Source: Arsenophonus fragariae
GTDB taxonomy: Bacteria > Pseudomonadota > Gammaproteobacteria > Enterobacterales > Enterobacteriaceae
NCBI GenBank assembly: GCA_047291315.1
Contig: JBDPYZ010000010.1
Span: 1-64,000 of the forward strand
Direction of reading: 5' to 3'
DNA: 64,000 nucleotides
In this document: piece after piece, positions 1 through 9,366 of the stretch
Numbering within the stretch: position 1 is the stretch's first letter
How the letters are laid out: every line of letters starts with the position of its first letter
Program-made: the position numbers and the translations under genes
Notes under the pieces: model-generated
Told to the model about the DNA's origin: nothing
The model's database searches: none
Seen by the model: the letters and a program-made list of their open reading frames with translations, nothing else

Positions 1-2
1 AT

Positions 3-207
3 CTGCCAGATCATACATTCATAATCACAGCTGAAATCTATCCAATCATCATCACGAATGGAGAATATTTGCGCGCAGGATGCCAACAACATACAACAAA
101 AGAATGGAGAAAATGCTCTTAACTTTTATCCCAGGTTGCTCGACATTTTAGATTCCTATTTGGGAAAAGGTGGGCGCTCTGATTGGGTCAAACAGCCTAT
201 TAACTAA
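3..207 (+). pseudogene. Decayed coding fragment at window edge
   Basis: Two short open stretches in different frames read as one broken protein. The first runs from the window edge to about 110. The second runs from about 107 and ends at a TAA at 205-207 with a Lys-Gly-Gly-Arg-Ser-Asp-Trp-Val run. I do not recognise the family. Its position next to phage regulatory remnants suggests it is part of the same decayed element, but that is inference. The 5' end lies outside the window. Confidence 0.3.
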
Positions 208-224
208 CAATAGAAAAATTTATC

Positions 225-413
225 ATGAAACTGGACAATCCGCGTATTATAACCGCAAAATACCCCAATATAGGTAATCTGGCTGGAGTTACTAACGGCA
301 GTCATAATATTTGTGATGCTAACTATTTGGTCAATCTGGAAGCTTGGGAAGAAGGGCAAAACATTAGGCCAATTCAGCATTCTTGGCAAGAAACGAGTAC
401 GGAAAAAAACTGA
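225..413 (+). CDS. Small hypothetical protein, 62 aa
   Basis: An ATG-initiated frame of 62 codons starts 17 bases after the stop of the preceding fragment. The protein is polar, without a membrane segment or recognisable motif, and the start lacks a clear Shine-Dalgarno sequence. It lies between a coding remnant and a tRNA remnant, so it may be debris of the same integrated element and not a working gene. I assign no function. Confidence 0.2.
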   Translation: MKLDNPRIITAKYPNIGNLAGVTNGSHNICDANYLVNLEAWEEGQNIRPIQHSWQETSTEKN

Positions 414-439
414 AAACTCATGAAGATATATCCTGAAAT

Positions 440-512
440 TGGTGGGCTATACAGGGTTTGAACCTGTGACTGATGGATTAAGGGTCCACTGATCTATCAG
501 TCAGGTATTACA
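440..512 (-). pseudogene. tRNA 3' fragment (degenerate tRNA, possible att site)
   Basis: Read on the minus strand, the 3' half of a tRNA is well formed: a five-base-pair anticodon stem (485-489 with 473-477) around a seven-base loop (478-484), a five-base variable loop, a perfect T stem (451-455 with 463-467) enclosing TTCAAAC, an acceptor 3' strand ATAGCCC, a discriminator A and encoded CCA (440-442). The 5' half does not supply the matching acceptor strand GGGCTAT or a proper D arm. Loop position 33 is C instead of the near-invariant U. It is therefore a remnant. A loop read as CTT would be lysine-like, but identity is uncertain. Confidence 0.5.
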
Positions 513-525
513 CCTTACTTTTAAA

Positions 526-1197
526 TTATAACAACCCTTTTAATAAAAAGGGTGGGAAGTAATTATCAAATCCTTCAGCTATACCGTAATCTCTCAGTTG
601 TTTTCGTGAATGAATACCAATCTTGTTACATATCTGTCGGATTATTTGCTCTACGACACAAGAATATGTACCTAATCTCAATGCGATTTCTTTATCACCG
701 AATAGCTTCATCGCAAAAAAAAGCACATTGAGTTCTTCAGTCGTAAATAAATCATTTGGGGGGTGATTTGTTAAAAGAGAAGGGATGGTAGGGTTTTTAA
801 AGAAATATTTTGACAATAATACGGGTGGTATTTTTCTGCCATGAGAGATAGTACCTATAATTTTATTTTGATTGTAGTAAGGACTTTTTTCAACAAAAAA
901 AGATTGTAATGTTTGCTCTTTTGCTACGGGATGTGTGGCAATAGAAACCATTTTCTTACCAGACTCAATAACAATTTTTTTATGGTTGTCAAATATGTCA
1001 GCATATTCAGCCCATGATACAGGGCATTCAAAAGTGTATCTCCCTTCAATATTGAAGTTCGTTGTCAAACAAGAATCTTTAAGAAATACTTTATTAGTAT
1101 AAATAAAACGTGATTCAGTATCTTGTATACCCCAAGCTTCTTTTTGTTTTACCATGAACGAGATGAGGTGATTTGTTAATACTTCACTAACATTCAT
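526..1197 (-). CDS. LuxR-family transcriptional regulator with PAS-like sensor
   Basis: The protein has about 224 residues. The N-terminal ~150 residues look like a PAS-type input domain (aromatic run around Trp-Gly-Ile-Gln-Asp, then FECPVSW). The C-terminal ~65 residues form a LuxR-type helix-turn-helix: FTTEELNVLFF, KEIALRLG, then a recognition-helix region ending near IGIHSRKQL. This layout fits PAS-LuxR orphan regulators common in Photorhabdus and relatives, which act as DNA-binding regulators without a cognate synthase; the ligand cannot be told. I chose ATG at 1197; a GTG three codons upstream at 1206 is possible. Neither has a strong ribosome site. It is the only intact gene in the decayed element at the left edge, so it may have been kept for its own use. 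Confidence 0.75.
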   Translation of the reverse strand: MNVSEVLTNHLISFMVKQKEAWGIQDTESRFIYTNKVFLKDSCLTTNFNIEGRYTFECPVSWAEYADIFDNHKKIVIESGKKMVSIATHPVAKEQTLQSFFVEKSPYYNQNKIIGTISHGRKIPPVLLSKYFFKNPTIPSLLTNHPPNDLFTTEELNVLFFAMKLFGDKEIALRLGTYSCVVEQIIRQICNKIGIHSRKQLRDYGIAEGFDNYFPPFLLKGLL

Positions 1198-1369
1198 AAA
1201 TATCACTATTGTAATTTAATTTTTATAATTAAGAATAGTTTTTTTTAAAAAAAAAGAAACATAAATATCGAATATCGTTTTTTTTTTATTAAAAAACTCC
1301 TACAAATAATTACCATGTATCCCATTGACTAAAGAAAAAATCATCCGCTATATTCTATATCATGTGCTG

Positions 1370-1569
1370 AACACACCCTAGAAGCAGCGGATACCGCGCC
1401 CGAAAGTAATGCGATTTTTTTTACGTCCATAGATAATGGTCGGGTAGCGAACAGAATATACAAAACCCTGAAAAGGGGAAAACTGTTGGCCGTCTATATC
1501 CGGTGTTCAAATGCCCGACCTCCCATCTGAACAATGGGTAATACTGAACAATTGATATAGGATGTAATA
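1370..1569 (+). other. Phage-type leader region upstream of rha remnant
   Basis: This 200-base stretch is visibly richer in G and C than its flanks. It lies directly in front of the phage regulatory gene remnants. In one frame it reads a partly open phrase containing NGRVANRIYKTLKRGK and ARPP, interrupted by stops, so it may be a decayed small phage ORF or a structured leader. Upstream, from about 1206 to 1370, the sequence is A/T-rich with long T and A runs and I see no gene there. Confidence 0.3.
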
Positions 1570-2027
1570 ATGAATACTTCAACACAGGCCAATAGCGCCC
1601 TTACTCCAAATATATTTATTCACAATGGAAAAGCTGTAACAACGTCTCGTCAAGTAGCTGCTTATTTTGGCAAACAACATTTTCATGTAATTGAAAAATA
1701 AAAAATCTCAAATACTCTGCACAATTCTTAACCATCCACTTTTCGAGGGTTCCCTTTGAACATAACGGAAATGTATACGAAGAGTCCGAAATGACAAAAA
1801 ATGGATTTATTTTCTTGGTTATGGGATTTACAGACAAGAAAGCAGCGCAATTCAAGGAATTGCCTACATTGCTGAGTTTGACAAAATGGAAGCAAAACTT
1901 AATACTACTCTCGCTGTAATCGAACAACGAATATATTGCCTCACTCGATACCCTATTCGAAATTGGCCGTCGTGCTGGTTATATGATTATTCACAAAAAT
2001 GAGCTAATTAAAAAACTCTCTGAATAA
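1570..2027 (+). pseudogene. Phage regulatory protein, Rha family (broken)
   Basis: The ATG at 1570 begins a frame whose early part, NGKAVTTSRQVAAYFGK, is the Rha N-terminal signature, but it stops after about 43 codons. Continuing frames hold the later Rha signature, EMTKNGFIFLVMGFT, then KKAAQFK, then YIAEFDKMEAKL. A last block, LFEIGRRAGYM, ends at TAA 2025-2027 in yet another frame. Rha proteins are phage-encoded regulators that interfere with growth in integration-host-factor mutants. Several frameshifts and stops show that this copy is dead. It lies just upstream of an antirepressor remnant in the usual phage order. Confidence 0.65.
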
Positions 2028-2090
2028 CTAACCAATTCCACTTAATAAACATCAATACTCATTCATCAATTAATTTTAAGGAACTTCTGT

Positions 2091-2570
2091 ATGCAAAATT
2101 TAATTAACATCGAAACAAAAACTATCAATGGTGAATTGATCCAGACGGTTAATGCACGTGATTTACATGCGTTTTTGGAAATTGGCAAAGATTTTACAAC
2201 ATGGATTGAAGATAGAATTAAACAATATGAATTTGTAGAGGGAGATGATTTTATTGTTGTTGAAAATTTGCGATCCTCCATTTTTGGGAGCGCAAAATCT
2301 CGCCAATAAGTGCTTAAGGAATACGCAATCTCTATCAACATGGCAAAATAGCTACCAATGGTTGAGCTCAATGAAAAAGGGAAGCAGGCAAGACAATACT
2401 TCATTTAATGTGAAAAGAAGGCATTAGAATCTGTTAATCCAGTTGAGATATTAAATGACCCATCAGCAATGCGAGGATTACTACTCAATTATACAGAAAA
2501 AGTCATTGCACTTGAACACAGAGTTGATGAGATGAAACCTCAAGTCGAAGCACTGAAACGTATCAGCTAC
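2091..2570 (+). pseudogene. Phage antirepressor, AntA/AntB type (broken)
   Basis: The frame from ATG 2091 gives a clean AntA/AntB N-terminus: INGELIQTVNARDLHAFLE, then IGKDFTTWIEDRI and a Gly-Asp-Asp-Phe run. It shifts out of frame near 2270. The rest of the family follows in other frames with internal stops: EYAISINMAK, then MVELNEKGKQARQYF, then DPSAMRGLLL, YTEKVIALE and EMKPQVEALKRI. In temperate phages this class of protein binds and inactivates the CI-type repressor. An in-frame ribosome site AAGGAAC precedes the start. With the Rha remnant it marks a prophage regulatory block. Confidence 0.7.
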
Positions 2571-2582
2571 TCCTTTGTTTGC

Positions 2583-3487
2583 TTAAAAGGTATTTTTTAT
2601 ATCATTGATTAAATTGCCTAACGCACTTAATTGAAGAAAATTTTTCTCTTTTAACAAATGTTGAATATAACTTTGCTGACACCAATTATTTTTAAATATT
2701 TCAATAGAATCATGATTATTCAACTCATTAAATTCACTCAGAGTATCATTAAAATAATTTTTTATTGTTTAATAGAGTTTTTTTTATCGCTGTTCTGTTA
2801 AAAATTTATTTTTTCTATTTATAATAATATTTACGACATCTTCAATCAGTAATTTTTTTTCATTAATTTGAAAATAGAATTCTGCCAATGGCTTAATACA
2901 GTAGCTGATAATATATTTCTTACCTTACAAAAATATCAAGGGGTGACTAATAGAAAGAATATTTTTTCAATATGATAAAATATTCCGCTGCATCATATAA
3001 TTTATTTGAATATACTATCAACTCAGGAGTCACCATATTTTTCAATACATCGTTCGATAAATTTAATTGGCTATCAATAAAACCCAGCAAAAAAATACTT
3101 TTAGCAACTTCTATTCTAAAACTAACTTGATGACTTTGATCTAATTTATGGTAAAGATAAGATAATGTATGCATGGCCTTAGAGAAATTTATTTCATTAT
3201 TACCAAGTAACATAAAACCATTATTAACTAATTTTATCAGATAATCGCCTTTACCTGTTATTTCAAAAAGTAAGGTTTCAAAAATCCTGGCCGGGGATTC
3301 TAATTTAAAATCACGCGATTTATTTAAATTAAGTTTTTTCTTTTTCAGCCAAATTGATAGAAATTTTACCTTTAATATCTCCTCTGGATTTAATAAAATG
3401 ACAAAGATTATCAAAAATTTTATTATATATTTCAGATGTTGAATATTCAGCAATAGGTAATAAGAATGTATTACAAATATCATTCAT
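2583..3487 (-). pseudogene. Unknown helical protein, broken in at least three frames
   Basis: I do not recognise the family. The ancestral start is probably the ATG at 3487, whose frame reads MNDICNTFLLPIAEYS and stays open for about 51 codons. After a frameshift near 3330 the coding continues (KLESPARIFETLLFEITG, then a long helical stretch) until a stop at 2947. It then resumes in another frame with KPLAEFYFQINEKKLL, and after two stops with LSEFNELNNHDSIEIF, to a TAA at 2583-2585. Together this would be roughly 290 residues, rich in Leu, Ile, Asn and Lys, with no signal peptide once the right start is used. The hydrophobic N-terminus of the longest open frame (ATG 3483) is an artefact of reading the wrong frame. 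Confidence 0.45.
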
Positions 3488-3506
3488 TTTTTATAAAATT
3501 ATAGGT

Positions 3507-3602
3507 TTACCTTATTACAGGTTGGTCATTTATACTATCTTTTTTTCCTAAATAAATATTACTGTCCACAATCCTTTCATAATAATTACCAATATTTGAC
3601 AT
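3507..3602 (-). CDS. Very small ORF, 31 aa, with good ribosome site
   Basis: On the minus strand ATG 3602 is preceded by AAAGGAGT at a good distance and followed by 31 codons ending in TAA at 3507-3509. The peptide is polar and begins MSNIGNYYERIVDSN. It ends 20 bases before the ancestral start of the broken gene 2583-3487, so it may be the first gene of a small two-gene unit or the displaced N-terminus of that same gene. No function can be assigned. Confidence 0.3.
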   Translation of the reverse strand: MSNIGNYYERIVDSNIYLGKKDSINDQPVIR

Positions 3603-3734
3603 AGTAAACTCCTTTCACTGTAAATATGATTATTTTTATGAACATAATAATTTTTTCATAATAAATAACAACAGCAAACCTTTGGTATAAAAAAATAGCT
3701 GCTAAAGCAGCTATTTGACGATCTTTGACAACAT

Positions 3735-6304
3735 TTAGCAGGTATTACACATACCGGCGGCAATATCAGCAATTGTCACCATTAACGCTTTATCAATATA
3801 GGGATCCGGCTTGTAAAACATTCAATGGATCGGTATAAACATTGCGTAAAGCAATGGATTCCGCAATCCACGGTAAATCAGCCATTAATATTTTATCTTT
3901 AGAGATAATAGTACACTTTTAATATTTTGTGCTAGCTGTTGACGTAACTCTTCGCCCAATGGCCAAAACCGTTTTTCAACCAAACGCTGATCATAATATT
4001 CAGCTAACCACAAATCAGTTTTAGCAAATACCATCTCCAACATCGCAATACGAGCCTTAAAGAAAGGCCAACCATGCCACATATCATCAAGAACTGATTT
4101 CATACCATTATCAATAATATATTGCAAAGCTGCCCCAGCACCTAACCATGCGGGTAACATTAAGCAATTTTGCGTCCAGGCAAAATTCCAGGGGAGAAAC
4201 AGTGTCTCTACTCCACCACCATCCTGACGACGTTTTATCGGCCTAGAACCTAGGGGTAATTTAGCTAATTCAAGCTCTGGTGTGACAACGCGAAAATAGG
4301 GGACAAACTTCTGTTTTGGCAGACATAATCGCGATATATATTATATGAGATATTAGATAATATTTCCATAATCGCACGCCATTCGGGTTTCAGTTCTGGT
4401 GATGGCAATAAATTAGCTTCCAGTATTGCGTAGTATAAATAAACTACTCATTGTCACTTGAGGTAAACCATACTTGAAGCGGATCATTTCCCCTTGTTAC
4501 GTAGCTCTTAATCCGCCTTTAAACTACCGGGCGGTTGAGAAAGCAATGCCGAATATGCTGACGCTCCACCACGACCATGGAATATGTTAACTTAACTTTT
4601 TCTGTCTCACAAAGTTTAATTAGCGCTTCCTGAGCCCGATATTGAGCTCATGAGACGGCCATAACACCTGCGTCTTTGGCTGAATCGGAGTAACCTAATG
4701 ACCATCTGTTTATTATCGGTAATTTCACGATACCAGGGAATGGTGAACAATTTTTGCATCATGTTTTCAGCATTATTTAAATCATCTAAGACTTCAAACA
4801 ATGGTACCACCGGCAGTTTTAATGAATTCCCGCTTTCTTTAAGCAACAATTTTACCGCTAATACATCAGATGGCACTTTTGCCATAGAAATAACATAAGC
4901 TGCAATAGCGTCCGTCGGTGAATCGGCAATAACCCGGCAAGTATTAATACTTCTTGTGTCTCGGTACTAGGCCGCCAATTTTTCGAGAAAAGTAGCCGTT
5001 CGGAACTCAGCTCAATCAATAGAAAAGTCTGTTTTTCTTCCTCTGACCAATTTTTATAATCGCCTAATTCAAGATAATAGAACAGCTCTGCTAAAGCATC
5101 AGTGTGACGGCTACTTTCCTGACTGATATCAATCCGTACTAATTGCAACCCAAAACAACGAATACAGCGTAATGTATCGAGTAATTGTCCATTGGCTATA
5201 ATCGGCATACCACAGGAAGTGATTGATAACAAGTATAAAGTGGTTGCCAAATTTGTTGATTATCATAAAGATAGTCTTCAGGTGGCAATACCTTTTCACC
5301 GTTAATACAACTCTCGAGATAATTGAGTGTATTACATAAACAACTACGTAAATCTTTAGCAATCTGACGATAAGGCTCATCAATATTATCACCACCGGCT
5401 AATTGTCGGAGTTCAGGCGTTGCTCCTGACATCGATAATTCAGAAACCAAGATTTGAATATCAGCTAAAAAAAGTTCAGTCGCTTTCCAACGACTCAGTA
5501 AAAGAGCTTCTCGAGTAACATCGGCGGTAACAAAGAGATTACCATCACGATCCCCTCCCATCCAGGAAGTGAAACGGATCAAATCAATGTCAACAAGCAA
5601 ATTTATCGCCAAACTCGTTTCAAGCTGTTCATTAAGTTCATGTAAAAAAAGCAGAAACACTTCCCCATAATGAGTTTTCAACAACCGTAAATCCCCATTT
5701 AGCTTCATCAATCGGAGTAGAGCGATTTTTACGGATTTCATCAGTATGCCAGCACTGTGTAATTAATTGACGTAAACGTCGCATAATATTATTACGTTAA
5801 TAATCCACTAAATCATCATGATCTAACTGTGCCAGACAGGTATTTACTTCAATCAATTTGTGAATTAAAGTGCGGCGCGCAATTTCCTGTTGGATGGGCG
5901 GTTAATACTAATTTAATCGATAATTCACCGATCGCTTTTATTATCGCCTTATCAGTAAATCGTTTTTCTTTTAAACGAGCAAAAAGATTAGCTAATACCT
6001 CAAGATTACTGGATGCTTCATCATGAGGAGAAATGCTATAGTATTGCTCTGCGACATTGGCTAGATTAAGAAATTGATTAAATGCTCTGGCGACAGAAAG
6101 AAGTTCATTATTAGAGAGATTTTGCAATGTTTTTAATAAAGCTTGACGCTGTGCTTTATTTCCTGCCCGGGAAGATTTTGATAATTTACGGATAGATTCT
6201 ACTTTATCTAAAATATCCTCACCCAAAGCATCTTTAATTGTATCACCTAATAACTTACCTAACATACTCATATTACTGTGCATCGCTAAATATTGTTGAT
6301 CCAT
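3735..6304 (-). pseudogene. ppc: Phosphoenolpyruvate carboxylase (broken)
   Basis: Fragments on the minus strand align in order with the 883-residue E. coli enzyme that makes oxaloacetate from phosphoenolpyruvate. From ATG 6304 come SMLGKLLGDTIKDALGE and KLSKSSRAGNKAQRQ, then VLTAHPTGN, where the enzyme normally continues LVLTAHPTE. Further on are RFTSWMGGDRDGN and LLLSRWKATELFLADIQ, later LVRIDISQES and MLPAWLGAGAAL, then EMVFAKTDLWLAEYYDQRL. The extreme C-terminus, ending in a Gly-Met-Cys-Asn-Thr-Cys version of the usual tail, lies at 3735-3760. There are at least six frameshifts or stops plus deletions, one just before the end. Loss of Ppc removes the main anaplerotic entry to the TCA cycle. 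Confidence 0.92.
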
Positions 6305-6567
6305 TAAGACTACCTAACTTTCACTGTCCAAAAACTTACTTATGCATTATTTAAGTTGAAACAGTTTTATCAGTAGATAATTACTCACTCTAATAACAGA
6401 ATCGCCAAATAATAACATTCTCTTATAATATAACGGATATTTGCTTAATCATAAAATCTAAACTACATCAAAAAGTATGGCATCTTTATAAAATTTTATG
6501 ATTGACTTATTGCCACTATAAAGATTATTTCAGTTCAAGGTGAGGATCAATTCCAGGAGATTATTAA

Positions 6568-6618
6568 ATGAAGGACTATCTAACCATTATTGTTAACAGT
6601 CCAATTCCCCTTGCATAA
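6568..6618 (+). CDS. Candidate 16-aa leader-like ORF
   Basis: An ATG at 6568 has CAGGAGATT about eight bases upstream, and opens a 16-codon frame (MKDYLTIIVNSPIPLA). A hairpin with a T-rich tail (6622-6648) follows the stop by only three bases. It sits in the gap between ppc and metL, on the opposite strand to both. It could be a small membrane peptide, a leader peptide, or chance. The rest of the gap, 6305-6567, holds nothing else I can name, apart from the promoter that ppc once needed. Confidence 0.2.
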   Translation: MKDYLTIIVNSPIPLA

Positions 6619-6621
6619 TTA

Positions 6622-6648
6622 AGCAGAGCAATAATTCCTCTGCTTTTG
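6622..6648 (+). terminator. Rho-independent terminator-like hairpin
   Basis: AGCAGAG at 6622-6628 pairs with CTCTGCT at 6638-6644 and is followed by TTTGTT on the plus strand. The T-tract orientation fits plus-strand transcription, which points to the tiny ORF just upstream; for metL, on the minus strand, there is no T run. Confidence 0.45.
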
Positions 6649-6699
6649 TTGAATATCAAAGCATGCAGAAGCACAGCGACTATGCCGTTATTATAGCGA

Positions 6700-9138
6700 T
6701 CAAAGCAATTGTGATAAACGATTAAGATCAGACTGAATTGCGCCCGCTGTCACATCAGGTCCAGCACCTGGCCCCCTTATTACCAATGGATTATCGCGAT
6801 ACCAGCGACTTTTAAGGGCAAAAACATTATCACCGGGTAACAACGCTGCCAATGGATGATCAGGCGAAACGGCTTCAACACCGACTTTGGCGCGTTTCTT
6901 CGTGGCATCAAAGCGAGCAACATAACGTAAGACCATGCCCATTTCCTGAGCCGCTTGGAAACGTTGTGCCATTTGTTCATTAATCACCATACTATTTTCA
7001 AAAAACTCATCTAGATCACCGGTTGCAGCTTCGTCTGGTACTAATGACTCAACCCGTACTTGTTCAGGTTCAATTTCATAGCCCGCTTCACGTGCCAAAA
7101 TGATCAATTTACGCATCACATCTTGCCCAGAGAGATCAATTCGCGGATCTGGCTCGGTTAAGCCTTGCTGCCAAGCTTGCTCAACTAATTGATTAAACGG
7201 TACCGTGCCATCGAATTGTAAGAATAACCAAGATAAGGTACCAGAAAAAATACCACTAATAGAAAGGATATTATCGCCACTCTCTTTTAAATCACGGACA
7301 GTATAATTTATTGGTAATCCCGCCCCGACTGTAGCATTATATAACCAGTACCGACCTGTTTTTGCAAAAGCATCACGGATCTGACGGTAGTCGTCGTTCG
7401 CCAGAGAACCTGATATCTTATTGGCACTGATTAGATGAAAACCATAACTAGCAAAATCAAGATAGCTTTTTGCTAAAAGGTCACTAGCTGTTATATCCAG
7501 TACAACTAGATCATCAAACGGATGATCTCGCATCCAGAGAAAAAGGGCTTCATCTTGATGAGTTGTGGCTTCATGATCAAAAAAAGCTAATACTCTACTT
7601 GGATCGATGCCCTCATAATTTAACAGGTTACGGCAACTATCGACTACGCCTGCAAGAATAAATTCAAAATCACTTCGGGCAGAAATGGTTTTTTGCTCGG
7701 TGGCAAACAATTCTAGCCAGCGAGAACCAATATTACCTTTACCAAACAGAACTAATCCAATACGTTTTTCCGCCCGGAATAAACTCTGGTGTAATCCCTG
7801 CACCAAATGTGATGTTTGAGTCGCGCGCAAAACGGCTACTAGGCTTATTTCTTCTTCAGAGTGCCAAATAAATTCAACGGGTTGATCTTTTAATTGCTGA
7901 TAGAAACGATGACTATGCAGCGGATTTTTACCAACTCCCGCCCCGACAAGTGCAACCAAAGAAAAATGATCACGTAATGATAATTCTACTACCGCCATCT
8001 CCTTCAATATCTCCAAGGCACTAGCAGCTACTTCTGAGGTATAACATAACTGGATTAATTTTCGATCTGGATGTAAGCCAGTCGCTAATGGCCGCAACTG
8101 TTTCCGCTTCAGCAATAAATCGACATCTTTATAGGTTTGGCTAAAATTTTGCTGGTTTGCCAGGCTTAATTCAACCAGACAAACATCATCATGACTGGTA
8201 ACAATTTTGACACCAGTACCTGATGCCAAAACACGCTCTATTTTTGTCGAACCCTGTTCAGGCTGATAACTACATCTAAGTTGTAAATCAATATCAGTGA
8301 CAGAAATTGGCTGTAACGTGCGAGTATGAAGTACAGGCGCCGCTAAACGAGCTAATTCGCTAGCTTCATCAAGACGTAACAGTGGCAACAAACAAGCATC
8401 TTTGACTTTGCGCGGATCAGCACTGTATACACCAGTAACATCACTCCAAATAGTTACTTTATTAACCCCCGCCAATGCCGCCACTTGGGTTGCTGAATAA
8501 TCACTACCATTACGCCCTAATAATACCGTTTTACCTTGTTTACTTTGTGCAATAAAACCAGTCACCACCAATCGTTTATTGGGGTGTTGTTGCAAAAGCT
8601 GTTGTAATAATGGGCGTGACAGGGTTTCATCTACTTGCGGTTGAGCAGCAAACTCTGCACGCAAGAAAAGCCGTGCATCTAGCCAATGACTTGGCAAACC
8701 GAATTCTTCCAATACAGCGGACATCAAACGCGCAGACCAAATTTCTCCATGGCCAATAATTTCTGCATAAATTTCATCATGAATTGGTTTATCCACTAAC
8801 ATGCTTAAACGATCAAGATCAGCTAAAAAAGCTAACTTTAATATCTGGGCTTTTTTGCCAAGTAATAGCCTAATTATAAGATCTTGTTGATAATGGCAAA
8901 TTGCCTGTTGTACCTGATTGGCTAAAAAACGATTAGTTTGGCTTAATTTCAGCCAATCAATTAACTGATTGGTTGTTGTTCCTGCCGCAGATACCACCAT
9001 TAAATCACCTGGCTGGCTATAATTTGCCATGATATTAGCAACTCGCTGATAACATTTCACATCAGCCAGACTACTACCACCAAATTTATGTAATTGACGA
9101 TGGTGATATTTTACTGCTCCCGCTGTCACTGCATTCAT
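6700..9138 (-). CDS. metL: Bifunctional aspartokinase II / homoserine dehydrogenase II
   Basis: This is an intact protein of 812 residues, against 810 in E. coli. The aspartokinase half comes first (HKFGGSSLADVKCYQRV near residue 17, GRNGSDYSATQ near 208), then a degenerate regulatory linker. The homoserine dehydrogenase half follows, with the NAD(P)-binding loop LVLFGKGNIGSRWLELF near 465 and ISANKISGS and YNATVGAGLPIN further on; the end is VIRGPGAGPDVTAGAIQSD. It phosphorylates aspartate and reduces aspartate semialdehyde to homoserine for the methionine branch. In E. coli it follows metB in a MetJ-controlled operon. Here metB is reduced to a scar directly upstream, so metL now stands alone. 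Start ATG 9138 matches the family. Confidence 0.97.
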   Translation of the reverse strand: MNAVTAGAVKYHHRQLHKFGGSSLADVKCYQRVANIMANYSQPGDLMVVSAAGTTTNQLIDWLKLSQTNRFLANQVQQAICHYQQDLIIRLLLGKKAQILKLAFLADLDRLSMLVDKPIHDEIYAEIIGHGEIWSARLMSAVLEEFGLPSHWLDARLFLRAEFAAQPQVDETLSRPLLQQLLQQHPNKRLVVTGFIAQSKQGKTVLLGRNGSDYSATQVAALAGVNKVTIWSDVTGVYSADPRKVKDACLLPLLRLDEASELARLAAPVLHTRTLQPISVTDIDLQLRCSYQPEQGSTKIERVLASGTGVKIVTSHDDVCLVELSLANQQNFSQTYKDVDLLLKRKQLRPLATGLHPDRKLIQLCYTSEVAASALEILKEMAVVELSLRDHFSLVALVGAGVGKNPLHSHRFYQQLKDQPVEFIWHSEEEISLVAVLRATQTSHLVQGLHQSLFRAEKRIGLVLFGKGNIGSRWLELFATEQKTISARSDFEFILAGVVDSCRNLLNYEGIDPSRVLAFFDHEATTHQDEALFLWMRDHPFDDLVVLDITASDLLAKSYLDFASYGFHLISANKISGSLANDDYRQIRDAFAKTGRYWLYNATVGAGLPINYTVRDLKESGDNILSISGIFSGTLSWLFLQFDGTVPFNQLVEQAWQQGLTEPDPRIDLSGQDVMRKLIILAREAGYEIEPEQVRVESLVPDEAATGDLDEFFENSMVINEQMAQRFQAAQEMGMVLRYVARFDATKKRAKVGVEAVSPDHPLAALLPGDNVFALKSRWYRDNPLVIRGPGAGPDVTAGAIQSDLNRLSQLL

Positions 9139-9161
9139 GATAAAAAGTTACCCCTTCGCTA

Positions 9162-9245
9162 CTAACTAAAACGTGTTACTAAATCTTCAATATCTATTGA
9201 AAAACTTAATAAATTTTTATTGGTAGTTGCTAGCTTACATAAAAA
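9162..9245 (-). pseudogene. metB: Cystathionine gamma-synthase C-terminal scar
   Basis: Just upstream of metL, on the same strand, a short frame reads LLSFSIDIEDLVTRFS and ends at TAG 9162-9164. This resembles the C-terminal signature of cystathionine gamma-synthase (LLRISTGIED.EDLI). The rest of the roughly 386-codon gene is gone. The position between metJ and metL is exactly where metB sits in E. coli. MetB joins O-succinylhomoserine to cysteine, so its loss breaks de novo methionine synthesis unless another route exists. The match is short, so confidence is moderate. Confidence 0.55.
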
Positions 9246-9366
9246 AATGCGCTGCTAATATAGCAATTAATCAATAACATATGGTTAACACTGCTGGTTT
9301 AGCCAACATAATATCTATTCACTAAAAGAATTGAAGAGATAATCAAATATAACCAAATGGACATAA

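Noticed and set aside
440..512. Functional tRNA-Lys
   Set aside because: No matching acceptor 5' strand or D arm, and C instead of U at position 33.
6780..6980. 66-codon minus-strand frame inside metL
   Set aside because: It overlaps the conserved metL C-terminal coding region in another frame and has no homology sign.
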